From positions 124,001 to 188,000 of the forward strand of contig NZ_MAMP01000022.1 of the NCBI RefSeq assembly GCF_001750285.1: a stretch of DNA of 64,000 nt. The letters are read 5' to 3'. A program made the translations under genes and the position numbers. A model generated the notes under the pieces. It was not told the origin of the DNA. It saw nothing but the letters and a program-made list of their open reading frames with translations, and made no database searches. The stretch comes from Domibacillus iocasae. GTDB taxonomy: Bacteria; Bacillota; Bacilli; Bacillales; Domibacillaceae. This document shows positions 8,416 through 18,137 of the stretch, piece after piece (position 1 is the stretch's first letter; the number at the start of each line of letters is the position of its first letter).

Positions 8416-10191
8416 TTGAATGAACTGATCCAGCATAAACTGGCTCTTTTGCCTGATGAATCCGGCTGTTATTTAATGAAGGATCGGCATGGGACCGTTA
8501 TTTATGTCGGCAAGGCAAAAGTGCTGAAAAATCGTGTCCGCTCTTATTTTACCGGCTCCCATGACGCTAAGACGACACGGCTCGTCAGCGAGATTGTTGA
8601 TTTTGAATACATTATTACATCTTCAGATCTTGAAGCGCTTATTCTAGAACTGAATTTAATTAAAAAGTACGACCCAAAATACAATATTATGTTAAAAGAT
8701 GACAAAAGCTATCCGTTTATTAAATTAACGAATGAGCGGCATCCGCGCTTGATTATTACGAGAAAAGTGAAAAAAGACAAAGGAAAATACTTTGGTCCAT
8801 ACCCAAATGCATATGCAGCTTCTGAAACAAAAAAGCTGCTGGACCGGCTGTATCCTTTGCGTAAATGCTCTACGCTTCCGGACCGGGTTTGTTTGTATTA
8901 TCATATGGGGCAGTGTCTTGCTCCTTGTGTAAAGGATGTTTCCAATGAAACATATAGAGAGATGGCAGCAGAAATTACCCGGTTTTTAAATGGCGGCCAT
9001 CAGGATGTAAAAAAAGGGTTGGAAGCAAAAATGATGGAAGCGGCGGAGAAACTCGAATTTGAACGTGCAAAAGAATATCGGGACCAAATGTCGCACATCG
9101 ATACATTGATGGAAAAACAAAAAATCAATATGGCGGATCTTACAGATCGTGATGTATTTGGCTACACAGTAGATAAAGGCTGGATGTGTGTTCAGGTATT
9201 TTTCGTACGGCAGGGGCGCTTAATTGAGCGGGATGTATCCACATTTCCCATTTACAGCGAACCGAAAGAAGAATTCCTCACGTTTCTCGGCCGCTTTTAT
9301 GAAGCGCCGGAACATTTTAAGCCAAAAGAGATTTTGCTGCCGGATGAGGTTGACGAGGGTCTTGCCGGCCAGCTTATTGGTGTGCCGATGACAAAGCCGC
9401 AGCGGGGCAAGAAAAAAGAACTGGTGGAGCTTGCGAAAAACAATGCAAAAGCTGCGCTGAGGGAAAAATTTGCCCTAATTGATCGGGATGAAGAACGTAC
9501 CATCAAAGCAGCCGAACAGCTTGGAGAAGCAATGCGTATTCATATACCGCTCCGAATCGAGGCGTTTGATAACTCAAACATACAAGGAACAGCACCTGTA
9601 TCAGCGATGATCGTATTTATCGATGGAAAACCAGAGAAAAAAGAATACCGGAAATATAAAATTAAAACAGTCAAAGGACCGGATGATTACGGCTCGATGC
9701 GCGAAGTCATCCGCCGCCGTTATACCCGCGTTTTACGTGATCATTTGCCATTGCCTGATTTGATTATTATTGATGGGGGAAAAGGACAAATTGAAGCAGC
9801 GCGCGACATTTTATTGAATGAACTCGGACTTGATATTCCCATTGCAGGTCTCGCCAAAGATGATCGCCACCGTACATCCCAGCTGCTTTACGGAAATCCG
9901 CTACAAATCGTGCCGCTTGAGCACAATAGCCAGGCTTTTTATTTGCTGCAGCGCATTCAGGATGAGGTGCATCGATTTGCCATTACATTTCACCGGCAAA
10001 TTCGCGGGAAAGGGGCATTTCAATCCATTTTGGATGACATTGAAGGCATTGGGCCACAGCGAAAAAAACACCTTCTGAAAACATTTGGTTCGCTGAAAAA
10101 GCTGAAAGAAGCGTCAAAAGAAGAAATTATTGCTGCCGGCATTCCTGAAAAAACAGCCGATGCCGTGCTTGCTGCTCTTGCAGAAAAATAG
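8416..10191 (+). CDS. uvrC: Excinuclease ABC subunit UvrC
   Basis: 591 residues, the incision subunit of nucleotide excision repair. The N-terminal GIY-YIG nuclease ([19 protein letters not shown]) makes the 3' cut. A UVR motif (about 205-235, [15 protein letters not shown]) contacts UvrB. The RNase H-like 5'-incision domain begins at [12 protein letters not shown], and paired helix-hairpin-helix motifs close the protein ([19 protein letters not shown]). The TTG start is chosen from AAAGAGGTGG five bases upstream and from the family N terminus; the frame extends further 5' only through the dispersed repeat. Confidence 0.96.
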   Translation: MNELIQHKLALLPDESGCYLMKDRHGTVIYVGKAKVLKNRVRSYFTGSHDAKTTRLVSEIVDFEYIITSSDLEALILELNLIKKYDPKYNIMLKDDKSYPFIKLTNERHPRLIITRKVKKDKGKYFGPYPNAYAASETKKLLDRLYPLRKCSTLPDRVCLYYHMGQCLAPCVKDVSNETYREMAAEITRFLNGGHQDVKKGLEAKMMEAAEKLEFERAKEYRDQMSHIDTLMEKQKINMADLTDRDVFGYTVDKGWMCVQVFFVRQGRLIERDVSTFPIYSEPKEEFLTFLGRFYEAPEHFKPKEILLPDEVDEGLAGQLIGVPMTKPQRGKKKELVELAKNNAKAALREKFALIDRDEERTIKAAEQLGEAMRIHIPLRIEAFDNSNIQGTAPVSAMIVFIDGKPEKKEYRKYKIKTVKGPDDYGSMREVIRRRYTRVLRDHLPLPDLIIIDGGKGQIEAARDILLNELGLDIPIAGLAKDDRHRTSQLLYGNPLQIVPLEHNSQAFYLLQRIQDEVHRFAITFHRQIRGKGAFQSILDDIEGIGPQRKKHLLKTFGSLKKLKEASKEEIIAAGIPEKTADAVLAALAEK

Positions 10192-10213
10192 ACCGCCTAA
10201 AAAGGCGGTCTAT
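10190..10213. terminator. Bidirectional terminator between uvrC and yslB
   Basis: Stem GACCGCCT / AGGCGGTC with a short A loop, shared by the convergent uvrC and yslB genes. The T tracts are short on both sides. Confidence 0.6.
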
Positions 10214-10644
10214 TCCCATTTCACTGTAATATCAACGTGTTTGCTTTTTTTATGTAATTGGCAAATCGCTTCTGCTTCTCTATCAAAATGCGCCGACATC
10301 TGTTCTGCAACAAACCCGCTTTCCAGTGTGAACGAGGGAGTGGCGTGCATGTCAAAACGACGTTCGGTCATTTCGCCAGAAAGCCGGTAAAGCCGTTCGT
10401 TTTTCGTTTCTTTTATAAGGTAAATCATTCCCCAGCCGGCTTCCTGAAAAAAAGCCGCCAATTCTTCTGTATCTGTGCATGGAAAGCGACGTGCGATTGC
10501 TTTGCCGCCCCAGTATAAAACATCGTCTGCATCAGCCCCTAAAAGATCACCGATTAAAACGTCCCGTATCAATTCGTAGCCAAAAATAGAAACAGACGCA
10601 TTCTTTGATTCAGACAGACTTTGTTCTTCGTTTTCAATAGTCAA
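10210..10644 (-). CDS. yslB: YslB family protein (DUF2507)
   Basis: 144 residues. The segments VSIFGYELIRDVLIGDLLG, DDVLYWGGKAIARRFP and FFQEAGWG, and the ending VDITVKW, match the YslB/DUF2507 family, a small soluble protein of unknown function found between uvrC and sdhC in Bacillus. The fold resembles the 4-vinyl-reductase-like ligand-binding family. The start is taken as TTG with GCGAGG seven bases upstream; the longer open frame has no ribosome site. Confidence 0.88.
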   Translation of the reverse strand: MTIENEEQSLSESKNASVSIFGYELIRDVLIGDLLGADADDVLYWGGKAIARRFPCTDTEELAAFFQEAGWGMIYLIKETKNERLYRLSGEMTERRFDMHATPSFTLESGFVAEQMSAHFDREAEAICQLHKKSKHVDITVKWE

Positions 10645-10745
10645 ATTGAATTCCTCGCTTTCTCTCTCGTTATTATATACAATTGGCCGCTTCAAAAAAA
10701 GCATATTCCGTATGAAAAGCCGGACAAAAATGTACCCGCCTTGCC

Positions 10746-10774
10746 TTGACGCCTATACTTTATGGGAGTAAAAT
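10746..10774 (+). promoter_or_regulatory. Promoter of sdhCAB
   Basis: TTGACG (10746-10751), 17-base spacer, TAAAAT (10769-10774). The transcript would carry a leader of about 80 bases ending in the G-rich ribosome site AAGGGGGGAAA. In B. subtilis the C-rich sRNA FsrA represses sdh at this region; that pairing here is only a possibility. Confidence 0.8.
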
Positions 10775-10860
10775 GTACTTGTCACATCGTAAGATTACTA
10801 GATGAAGCCATGTGCGAATAATCAAACTATTTGTCGGATGCTTCAGATTAAGGGGGGAAA

Positions 10861-11472
10861 ATGGTGGCTGACAATCGAGAGTTTTTTTACCGCAGGCTGC
10901 ACTCATTGCTCGGTGTCATTCCGGTCGGGCTATTTATGACGCAGCACTTAGTCGTCAATCATTTTGCGACGAAAGGGGAAGAAGCATTCAATCAGGCTGC
11001 AGGATTTATGGCGAGCTTGCCGTTTGTGCTTGTACTTGAAACGTTTATTATCTTCCTGCCGCTTTTGTTCCACGCTATTTATGGACTGTATATTGCGTTT
11101 ACAGCAAAAAATAACGTTGGGCGTTATGGATATTTCCGCAACTGGATGTTTGTATTGCAGCGCTGGTCAGGCGTCGTTACACTCATTTTTGTTGCATGGC
11201 ACGTTTGGGAAACACGGGTTCAAGCTGCGTTAGGTGCAGAAGTGAACTTTCAAATGATGGAGAACATTTTAGGTAATCCATTTATGCTTGTTTTTTACAT
11301 AGTTGGCGTCCTCGCGGCGATCTTCCATTTTGCAAATGGGTTATGGTCGTTCTGTGTAAGCTGGGGAATCGCTGTATCACCGCGTTCGCAACAAATCGTT
11401 ACATACGCAACGCTATTCGTCTTTTTTGCTTTATCAATTATCGGATTACGCGCAATTTTTGCGTTCGTGTAA
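10861..11472 (+). CDS. sdhC: Succinate dehydrogenase cytochrome b558 subunit
   Basis: 203 residues with five membrane spans, the di-haem membrane anchor of complex II typical of Gram-positive bacteria. Conserved haem-ligand histidines are visible in HSLLGVIP, MTQHLVVNH, LFHAIYG and VAWHVWE. The single-polypeptide anchor passes electrons from SdhB to menaquinone. ATG is preceded by AAGGGGGG. First gene of sdhCAB. Confidence 0.96.
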   Translation: MVADNREFFYRRLHSLLGVIPVGLFMTQHLVVNHFATKGEEAFNQAAGFMASLPFVLVLETFIIFLPLLFHAIYGLYIAFTAKNNVGRYGYFRNWMFVLQRWSGVVTLIFVAWHVWETRVQAALGAEVNFQMMENILGNPFMLVFYIVGVLAAIFHFANGLWSFCVSWGIAVSPRSQQIVTYATLFVFFALSIIGLRAIFAFV

Positions 11473-11538
11473 AACCGGCAATGAATTGAGTTCTGTCAGA
11501 TAGATAGAAGATGGAACGAAAAGGGAGTGGACCTCACA

Positions 11539-13302
11539 ATGAGTAAAGGTAAAGTTATCGTAGTCGGCGGCGGACTAGCCGGTCTGATGGCTACGATTAA
11601 AGCAGCGGAATCAGGTACGCCTGTTGAGCTATTTTCGCTTGTTCCGGTAAAGCGTTCTCATTCCGTTTGTGCACAGGGCGGCATTAACGGCGCTGTGAAT
11701 ACAAAAGGGGAAGGCGATTCTCCTTGGGAGCACTTTGATGATACCGTTTATGGAGGCGATTTCTTAGCGAACCAGCCGCCTGTTAAAGCAATGGCAGAAG
11801 CGGCGCCAGGCATCATCCATTTGCTTGATCGCATGGGCGTTATGTTTAACCGGACGCCGGAAGGACTTCTTGATTTCCGTCGTTTTGGAGGCACGCAGCA
11901 TCACCGTACTGCATTTGCTGGTGCGACGACAGGCCAGCAGCTTTTATACGCGCTTGACGAGCAGGTGCGCCGCTTTGAAGTAGCAGGTCTTGTGACAAAA
12001 TATGAAGGCTGGGAATTCCTTGGCGCTATTGTCGATGATGAAGGCATTTGCCGCGGAATTGTTGGGCAGAATCTTTCGACAATGGAAATCCAGTCATTCC
12101 CTGGCGACGCTGTGATTATGGCAACAGGCGGCCCTGGGATCATTTTTGGAAAATCAACAAATTCTATTATTAATACTGGGTCTGCAGCATCGATCGTTTA
12201 TCAGCAGGGCGTAAATTACGCAAACGGCGAGTTTATTCAAATCCACCCGACGGCGATTCCTGGCGATGACAAACTTCGCCTTATGAGTGAATCAGCACGC
12301 GGTGAAGGTGGACGCGTTTGGACATACAAAGACGGGAAGCCTTGGTATTTCCTTGAGGAAAAGTATCCGGCTTACGGCAATCTTGTGCCGCGTGACATCG
12401 CGACACGTGAAATTTTTGATGTCTGTGTAAACCAAAAACTCGGTATTAACGGTGAAAACATGGTTTACTTGGATCTTTCTCATAAAGATCCGCATGAACT
12501 CGATGTGAAATTAGGCGGGATCATTGAAATTTATGAAAAATTCATGGGTGACGATCCGCGTAAAGTACCGATGAAAATTTTCCCTGCGGTTCATTATTCA
12601 ATGGGCGGCTTGTGGGTCGATTACGAACAGCAGACAAATATTCCAGGTCTTTTTGCGGCGGGTGAATGTGATTATTCACAGCACGGTGCGAACCGTCTTG
12701 GCGCAAACTCACTGCTTTCTGCGATTTACGGTGGAATGGTAGCAGGGCCGAATGCTGTACGTTACATTAATGGTCTTGATAAAAGCGCAGATGCGATTTC
12801 ATCTTCTGTTTTTGATAACCATGTTAAGCAAGAGCAGGAAAAATGGAATGACATCATGTCATTAAATAAAGGCTCAGAAAACGCTTATGTTTTACATAAA
12901 GAACTCGGCGAATGGATGACAGCAAATGTAACCGTTGTTCGTTACAATGATAAGTTGCAGCAGACGGATGACAAAATTGTGGAGCTATTGGAGCGTTATA
13001 AAAATATCGATATTAATGATACGGCAAAATGGAGCAATCAGGGAGCGATGTTTACTCGCCAGTTGAAAAACATGCTTCACTTGGCGCGCGTCATTACAAT
13101 CGGTGCCCTAAACCGTAACGAAAGCCGCGGCGCACATTACAAGCCGGACTTCCCGGAACGTAATGACGAAGAATTTATGAAAACAACAATGGCCACGTTT
13201 ACAGGTGAAAATACGGCACCATCTTTCCATTATGAAGAGATTGACGTATCACTTATTCCACCTCGTAAACGGGACTACTCGAAGAAGAAGGAGGAGAAAT
13301 AA
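11539..13302 (+). CDS. sdhA: Succinate dehydrogenase flavoprotein subunit
   Basis: 587 residues. The N-terminal dinucleotide motif VVGGGLAGLMATIKAAESG binds FAD, and HSVCAQGGINGAVN contains the histidine for covalent FAD linkage. IHPTAIPGDD and RLGANSLLSAIYGG are the active-site segments that bind and oxidise succinate. The ATG at 11539 is preferred, with AAGGGAGTGG 8 bases upstream; a GTG four codons earlier is in frame. SdhB begins overlapping its stop by one base. Confidence 0.97.
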   Translation: MSKGKVIVVGGGLAGLMATIKAAESGTPVELFSLVPVKRSHSVCAQGGINGAVNTKGEGDSPWEHFDDTVYGGDFLANQPPVKAMAEAAPGIIHLLDRMGVMFNRTPEGLLDFRRFGGTQHHRTAFAGATTGQQLLYALDEQVRRFEVAGLVTKYEGWEFLGAIVDDEGICRGIVGQNLSTMEIQSFPGDAVIMATGGPGIIFGKSTNSIINTGSAASIVYQQGVNYANGEFIQIHPTAIPGDDKLRLMSESARGEGGRVWTYKDGKPWYFLEEKYPAYGNLVPRDIATREIFDVCVNQKLGINGENMVYLDLSHKDPHELDVKLGGIIEIYEKFMGDDPRKVPMKIFPAVHYSMGGLWVDYEQQTNIPGLFAAGECDYSQHGANRLGANSLLSAIYGGMVAGPNAVRYINGLDKSADAISSSVFDNHVKQEQEKWNDIMSLNKGSENAYVLHKELGEWMTANVTVVRYNDKLQQTDDKIVELLERYKNIDINDTAKWSNQGAMFTRQLKNMLHLARVITIGALNRNESRGAHYKPDFPERNDEEFMKTTMATFTGENTAPSFHYEEIDVSLIPPRKRDYSKKKEEK

Positions 13303-14069
13303 TGAGCGATCAAAAAACAATCAGCTTCATTATTACCCGTCAGGATGCTGCTGATTCTGCTCCGTATGATGAAGAGTTTGAAGTAGAATACCGCCCGAAT
13401 ATGAATGTGATTTCCGCCCTTATGGAAATCCGTCGTAATCCGGTGAATAAAAAAGGCGAAAAAACAACTCCGATTAACTGGGACATGAATTGTCTTGAAG
13501 AAGTGTGCGGTGCATGCTCAATGAACATTAACGGCAAGCCGCGCCAGTCTTGTACAGCACTTGTTGATCAATTGCAACAGCCTATTCGCCTGGCGCCAAT
13601 GAATACATTCCCGGTTGTCCGTGACCTTCAGGTGGACCGCAGCCGCATGTTTGATTCATTAAAGCGTGTGAAAGCGTGGGTGCCAATCGATGGCACGTAT
13701 GACCTTGGCCCTGGACCTCGGATGCCGGAACGGAAACGTCAATGGGCATATGAATTATCGAAATGCATGACGTGCGGAGTATGCTTAGAAGCATGCCCGA
13801 ACGTAAACAGCAAATCAAACTTTATTGGTCCGCAGTCATTGTCGCAAGTTCGTTTATTTAATGCGCATCCGACAGGCGCAATGAATCGTGATGAGCGGTT
13901 GGAAACAATCATGGGAGACGGCGGGCTTGCCAACTGCGGTAATTCGCAAAACTGTGTACAGTCTTGCCCGAAAGGCATTCCGTTGACGACATCGATTGCG
14001 GCGCTGAATCGTGAAGCAACAATGCAGTCGTTCCGCAGCTTCTTCGGAAGTGACCACGCGGTAGATTAA
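13302..14069 (+). CDS. sdhB: Succinate dehydrogenase iron-sulfur subunit
   Basis: 255 residues. An N-terminal plant-ferredoxin-like domain holds the [2Fe-2S] cysteines (CLEEVCGAC and RQSC), and the C-terminal helical domain holds two CxxCxxC-type clusters (CMTCGVCLEACP, CGNSQNCVQSCPKG) for [4Fe-4S] and [3Fe-4S]. It carries electrons from SdhA flavin to SdhC haems. Translation is coupled to sdhA through an ATG overlapping its stop. Confidence 0.97.
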   Translation: MSDQKTISFIITRQDAADSAPYDEEFEVEYRPNMNVISALMEIRRNPVNKKGEKTTPINWDMNCLEEVCGACSMNINGKPRQSCTALVDQLQQPIRLAPMNTFPVVRDLQVDRSRMFDSLKRVKAWVPIDGTYDLGPGPRMPERKRQWAYELSKCMTCGVCLEACPNVNSKSNFIGPQSLSQVRLFNAHPTGAMNRDERLETIMGDGGLANCGNSQNCVQSCPKGIPLTTSIAALNREATMQSFRSFFGSDHAVD

Positions 14070-14072
14070 TAG

Positions 14073-14105
14073 CAAAACCTCCAGTATGTACTGGAGGTTT
14101 TCTTT
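14073..14105 (+). terminator. Terminator of sdhCAB
   Basis: AAACCTCCAGT / ACTGGAGGTTTT with a four-base loop, then TCTTT. Confidence 0.9.
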
Positions 14106-14110
14106 ACAGC

Positions 14111-14130
14111 ATAAATGAACAGCCATTCAT
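14111..14130 (+). promoter_or_regulatory. Candidate FadR operator before the thioesterase gene
   Basis: ATAAATGAACAGCCATTCAT matches the perfect fadR operator of this window at 17 of 20 positions and keeps the right half-site CATTCAT exactly. It lies 12-18 bases before the ribosome site of the acyl-CoA thioesterase gene. Operator function is inferred from similarity only. Confidence 0.55.
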
Positions 14131-14147
14131 TAATTAGGAGGATGTTT

Positions 14148-14585
14148 ATGAGAATACCTGCATACATTGATGATTGGACAAAGTGGTCTGAATCATTTAC
14201 GTATTATTGGCCGGTCACGGTTCGGTTTTCAGAAATTGATATGCTTGGCCATGTAAACAATACGGTCACGTTCAAGTATTTTGAAGAAGCGCGCATTCAG
14301 TTTTTACAAAATCAAGGCTTGAAAAAAGAATGGGGCCACGATTCTGTTGTTTTCGTCGTGGCAGATTTGCAGTGTGATTACATAAAGCAGATTTTTTATG
14401 GCGATAAACTAAAAATCTATGTAAAAACATCTTCACTTGGCACATCATCATGCGACATTCACTATAAGGGAGTAAATGAAAAAAAAGAAGTAGTGGTTAC
14501 TGGACGTGGGACAATTGTACAAATAGACAAGTTGTCCGGCCGATCGGTTCCTTTTAATAATGAAACAAAACAACTGCTTACTTAA
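14148..14585 (+). CDS. ysmA: Acyl-CoA thioesterase, 4HBT hotdog family (YsmA)
   Basis: 145 residues of the YbgC/4HBT type: VRFSEIDMLGHVNNTVTFKYFEEAR carries the conserved Asp and His-Val-Asn-Asn of the active site, followed by VADLQCDYIKQIFYGDKL. It should hydrolyse acyl-CoA thioesters. The chosen ATG has AGGAGG six bases upstream. It lies between sdhB and gerE, the place of ysmA in B. subtilis. A FadR-like palindrome lies just upstream, which would tie it to fatty-acid control. Confidence 0.87.
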   Translation: MRIPAYIDDWTKWSESFTYYWPVTVRFSEIDMLGHVNNTVTFKYFEEARIQFLQNQGLKKEWGHDSVVFVVADLQCDYIKQIFYGDKLKIYVKTSSLGTSSCDIHYKGVNEKKEVVVTGRGTIVQIDKLSGRSVPFNNETKQLLT

Positions 14586-14614
14586 AACCAATTAAGGGTG
14601 TTGCGCATATGATA
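14586..14614 (+). promoter_or_regulatory. Sigma-K type promoter of gerE
   Basis: AAC (14586-14588), a 17-base gap, then CATATGATA (14606-14614), which fits the sigma-K consensus AC-N16/17-CATAnnnTA. In B. subtilis gerE is transcribed by sigma-K in the mother cell, so consensus and gene identity agree. Confidence 0.75.
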
Positions 14615-14661
14615 GTGTAGCGGCGGCTAACCGAAACTGGCTGCTCTTCGAAAGGGTGACA

Positions 14662-14874
14662 ATGTGTGTGGCAGCTTCGATTTTGACTAAACGGGAAAAA
14701 GATGTGTTCAAGCGGCTTATTGACGGCAAATCGACTCATGACATTGCAGAAGAACTGGGGATTAGTGAAAAAACGGTACGCAATCACATTTCAAATGGCA
14801 TTCAAAAGCTCGGCGTCAAAGGGCGGGCGCAGGCTATTGTTGAATTGCTTCGAATCGGGGAACTTTCCTTATAG
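14662..14874 (+). CDS. gerE: Spore coat gene regulator GerE
   Basis: A small LuxR/FixJ-type helix-turn-helix protein of about 70 residues consisting of the DNA-binding domain only: LTKREKDVFKRLIDGKSTHDIAEEL, then the recognition helix SEKTVRNHISNGIQKLGVKGRAQA and the GerE-like ending ELLRIGEL. It is the last regulator of the mother-cell cascade, acting with sigma-K on coat genes. ATG at 14662 is five bases after AAAGGG; an in-frame GTG lies two codons earlier. A stem-loop terminator follows. Confidence 0.95.
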   Translation: MCVAASILTKREKDVFKRLIDGKSTHDIAEELGISEKTVRNHISNGIQKLGVKGRAQAIVELLRIGELSL

Positions 14875-14880
14875 CGTCAA

Positions 14881-14913
14881 GGCCGTGCTGATTTACTCGG
14901 CACGGTTTTTTTC
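14881..14913 (+). terminator. Terminator after gerE
   Basis: CCGTGC / GCACGG with loop TGATTTACTCG and eight T. Confidence 0.85.
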
Positions 14914-14994
14914 CTTGCTTGCATTTTACGTAAAAAACGAGGAAAATAGACGAAGAATCGCATACTGTTTTTTTAAATGAAAGGGTGCAAATGA

Positions 14995-15462
14995 ATGTCT
15001 CTCATACAAAGGAGTCCGGGAGAAGCTGTCGCCGATATTGAGCGGAATCTGCGTCACATAGACGGGATTATTAAGCAAAAAGGCCGCGAAATTTTAAATG
15101 ATTATATGATTACACCACCGCAATTTATCGCGCTGCATTCATTATATGAAAAAGGGGACACCACAATTGGAGAACTGTCATCCAGAATGTTTCTGGCATG
15201 CAGTACGACAACCGATCTTATTGACCGAATGGAAAAAGCCAGCCTTGTTGAGCGGGTCCGGGACACGAAAGACCGTCGCATCGTCCGAATTCACCTGCTT
15301 GAAGAAGGTGAAAAAATTATTAAAGACGTCATCCAAAGGCGCCGTGAATATGTGGAAGGCGTACTGAGCAATTTTTCGGAAAAAGAAACAGCACAATTAA
15401 ATACTCTTTTAAATAAAATGCACATTGAAATGAAAGTGGAACGAGGCGGACGTGTTGAATAG
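14995..15462 (+). CDS. ysmB: MarR-family transcriptional regulator (YsmB)
   Basis: 155 residues with a winged helix-turn-helix: [48 protein letters not shown] followed by the wing [16 protein letters not shown]. No conserved cysteine signals a redox sensor. It overlaps racE by 11 bases, as in B. subtilis where ysmB precedes racE. Its ligand and targets are unknown. Confidence 0.9.
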   Translation: MSLIQRSPGEAVADIERNLRHIDGIIKQKGREILNDYMITPPQFIALHSLYEKGDTTIGELSSRMFLACSTTTDLIDRMEKASLVERVRDTKDRRIVRIHLLEEGEKIIKDVIQRRREYVEGVLSNFSEKETAQLNTLLNKMHIEMKVERGGRVE

Positions 15463-16249
15463 ACCGATTGGAGTCATTGATTCGGGTGTAGGCGGGCTGA
15501 CAGTTGCAAAAGAAATGATGCGTCAGCTGCCGAAAGAAACGATTTATTATATAGGGGATACGGCACGCTGTCCATATGGTCCCCGATTGCCGGGAGAGGT
15601 TCGAAAGTTCACATGGGAAATGACCCGCTTTTTAGAACGGTATGACATGAAAATGCTCGTCATTGCCTGTAACACGGCAACAGCGGTCGTACTCGATGAA
15701 ATTAAGCGTGAGCTGCCTATTCCGGTCGTTGGAGTTATTCAGCCGGGGGCCCGTGCGGCGATCAAACAAACGAAAAATCGTCAAATTGCTGTACTCGGAA
15801 CAGCCGGTACGATAAAAAGCCGCGCATATGAAAAAGCCATCAAGGCGATTGATCCTGGTGCAGAAGTGTACCCGCTCGCCTGTCCCGATTTTGTGCCGCT
15901 CGTAGAAAGCGGAGAATATCGGAGTGAGCGTGCAAAAGAAATTGTGGCACGAACCCTTGAGCCATTGAAAAAAACCCCATCAGACACTGTTATATTGGGC
16001 TGTACGCATTATCCGCTTTTAGAACCAATTATTGCGGATAATATGGGACCGGATGTGTCTGTGATCAGTTCAGGTGATGAAACAGCCCGCGGTGTCAGTG
16101 CGATACTGGAATTTAATGATATGCTCGCAGAAGACGAGCAGGCGAAGCATCGCTTTTTTACAACGGGCAGTGTTAAATCATTTAACGCCATTGCGACTGA
16201 CTGGCTTGGCGACATTCAATTGGATACGAAAAAAATTCAGCTGGCATAA
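15452..16249 (+). CDS. racE: Glutamate racemase
   Basis: 265 residues. Converts L- to D-glutamate for peptidoglycan. Active-site signatures are [17 protein letters not shown], the first catalytic cysteine in IACNTATA and the second in LGCTHYPLL, plus the His/Asp partners. Starts at GTG or the adjacent TTG inside the 3' end of the MarR gene, implying translational coupling. The stop codon lies within the loop of a terminator hairpin. Confidence 0.95.
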   Translation: MLNRPIGVIDSGVGGLTVAKEMMRQLPKETIYYIGDTARCPYGPRLPGEVRKFTWEMTRFLERYDMKMLVIACNTATAVVLDEIKRELPIPVVGVIQPGARAAIKQTKNRQIAVLGTAGTIKSRAYEKAIKAIDPGAEVYPLACPDFVPLVESGEYRSERAKEIVARTLEPLKKTPSDTVILGCTHYPLLEPIIADNMGPDVSVISSGDETARGVSAILEFNDMLAEDEQAKHRFFTTGSVKSFNAIATDWLGDIQLDTKKIQLA

Positions 16250-16269
16250 TTGCCGGCTTTTTTTTGTTT
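16239..16269 (+). terminator. Terminator overlapping the racE stop
   Basis: AGCTGGCA / TGCCGGCT with a TAAT loop that contains the stop codon, then eight T. Confidence 0.85.
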
Positions 16270-16313
16270 GACCGCATATATTTGTATGAATGCAAAAGAA
16301 AGGGGCGGTTTGT

Positions 16314-17309
16314 GTGCGGAAAAAATGTGGATTGGCTATGCTGCTTATACTGTCAGGCTGTGCAGGAGAACCAGAAGAAGGACTGCCGATAAAAGTCGTA
16401 TACACAGAAGACGGTGAAGGCAGTCCTGCATCAGCAGCTGAAAGCGTGATGGCGGAGTTGTACGTAGTCGATCAACATCAACTTCTCGTCCCGCAAGTCA
16501 TGCCGATTGAAGCGAATGGGCAGGAAGAAAAAGCAGCCCTTCTTGCGTTGGCAGAAGGAGCCGCTCCAGCCGGGTTTCAATCGCCGCTGCCGGAAGGAAC
16601 CATTATTCAAGATGTGGAATTGCAGGGGAAAACAGCGATTGTTAGTGTAGGAGGTGCTTTTTCAGACTATCCGGCGGAAGAAGAAGAGCTTGTTGCTGCC
16701 GCTATTACATGGACCGTAACCGGACTGGGACAGGCTGAGCGTGTTCAATTGAAACTAAATGGAGAAAAACTGGACGCAATGCCAAAGGCGGGCATGCCAA
16801 TTGCGGCGGGGGGAATGAAACGGGAAGATGGCATTAATATGAAAGCGAGTTATACAGAGACCGGTGCCACGAAACCCATTACTGTGTATTTTACAGCTCA
16901 AAATGAACAGGGTCCTTATTTAGTGCCGGTTACTCGTCGAATTGCAGCGCAAACAACAGATTTGATTGCTGCTTCTGTTTCTGAACTTGCCAAAGGGCCT
17001 GTTCCTGGCAGCGGCCTTATGACAAGCTGGCCTTTTGATGCAAAATTGACTGCCTCGCCAGTTGTAGAAAATGGACGGGCAGTGCTTCAATTTAGCGACG
17101 CGATTTTAGAAAATAACGGTGAAGCACTCGTCTCCAGCAGTTTGCTGAAGCCGCTCGCACTGACGCTCGCAGCTTCAGCTGACATTGACAGCGTTGCTGT
17201 GAAAGTGGAAGGTCATCCGGATGTGAAGATGGAAACGGGAGCTCCGGTACCTGCTTCCTTGACCGCTCCATTGTTTGTAAATGCAGAAAGTAATCTATCA
17301 GCAGAATGA
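16314..17309 (+). CDS. gerM: Germination/sporulation lipoprotein GerM
   Basis: 331 residues. A short signal peptide (VRKKCGLAMLLILSGC) ends in a lipobox, so the protein is predicted to be anchored by a diacylated cysteine near residue 16. Two GerMN repeats follow (about 65-185 and 200-315, each with a GAFSDYP- or QFSDAILEN-type segment). GerM supports septal peptidoglycan assembly in B. subtilis sporulation and later germination. The GTG start follows AAGGGGCGG. Position racE-gerM-rph matches B. subtilis. Confidence 0.93.
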   Translation: MRKKCGLAMLLILSGCAGEPEEGLPIKVVYTEDGEGSPASAAESVMAELYVVDQHQLLVPQVMPIEANGQEEKAALLALAEGAAPAGFQSPLPEGTIIQDVELQGKTAIVSVGGAFSDYPAEEEELVAAAITWTVTGLGQAERVQLKLNGEKLDAMPKAGMPIAAGGMKREDGINMKASYTETGATKPITVYFTAQNEQGPYLVPVTRRIAAQTTDLIAASVSELAKGPVPGSGLMTSWPFDAKLTASPVVENGRAVLQFSDAILENNGEALVSSSLLKPLALTLAASADIDSVAVKVEGHPDVKMETGAPVPASLTAPLFVNAESNLSAE

Positions 17310-17378
17310 ACATTTGACAGACACACATAAATTCCGGAAAATGGACAGCGGAAGCAGGAAAAAACGGAGGGAATCTAT

Positions 17379-18137
17379 ATGCGCACAGACGGACGGACAG
17401 AAAAAGAACTTCGCCCAGTTAGAATTGAAACAAGCTTTTTAACACACCCGGAAGGATCCGTACTCATTTCAATTGGAAACACAAAGGTTATTTGTACAGC
17501 GAGCATTGAAGATCGCGTACCACCGTTTATGAGAGGGAGCGGTAAAGGCTGGGTGACAGCAGAGTACGCCATGATCCCGCGTGCGACCGGTCAGCGAAAC
17601 ATGCGGGAGTCGACAAAAGGAAAAGTAACGGGACGGACGATGGAAATTCAACGGCTTATTGGCCGGGCCCTGCGCGCGGTTGTGGATCTGGATGTAATTG
17701 GAGAACGGACGATCTGGATTGACTGCGATGTGATTCAAGCAGATGGTGGAACGCGCACAGCGGCGATTACTGGCGCATTTGTGGCGATGACGCTCGCCTT
17801 GCACGATTTAGCCATTGAAAAAGACTTTCCGCTGTACCCAGTTACCGATTTTCTCGCGGCGACCAGTGTCGGGATCGTCAAAGAGCACGGTGTGGTGGTA
17901 GACTTAAACTATGAAGAAGACAGCAGTGCGGAAGTGGATATGAATGTTGTCATGACCGGGGCCGGCCAATTTGTAGAAGTGCAGGGAACCGGGGAAGAAG
18001 CAACGTTTTCCATGAATGAGCTGCAGCAGCTGCTTGAAGCGGCACAGGGCGGCATGAAAACGCTGTTTGATCTTCAAGCTGAAGTGCTTGGTGTAGCGGC
18101 AGATTTGATTTATGAGAGGAAGTCAGCGAATGAATGA
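17379..18137 (+). CDS. rph: Ribonuclease PH
   Basis: 252 residues. Phosphorolytic 3'-5' exoribonuclease that trims tRNA 3' ends. Motifs: [15 protein letters not shown]-like N terminus, [15 protein letters not shown], the basic segment RALRAVVDL, and the phosphate site [20 protein letters not shown]. Its last eight bases overlap the start of the next gene, so the pair is translationally coupled. Confidence 0.96.
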   Translation: MRTDGRTEKELRPVRIETSFLTHPEGSVLISIGNTKVICTASIEDRVPPFMRGSGKGWVTAEYAMIPRATGQRNMRESTKGKVTGRTMEIQRLIGRALRAVVDLDVIGERTIWIDCDVIQADGGTRTAAITGAFVAMTLALHDLAIEKDFPLYPVTDFLAATSVGIVKEHGVVVDLNYEEDSSAEVDMNVVMTGAGQFVEVQGTGEEATFSMNELQQLLEAAQGGMKTLFDLQAEVLGVAADLIYERKSANE

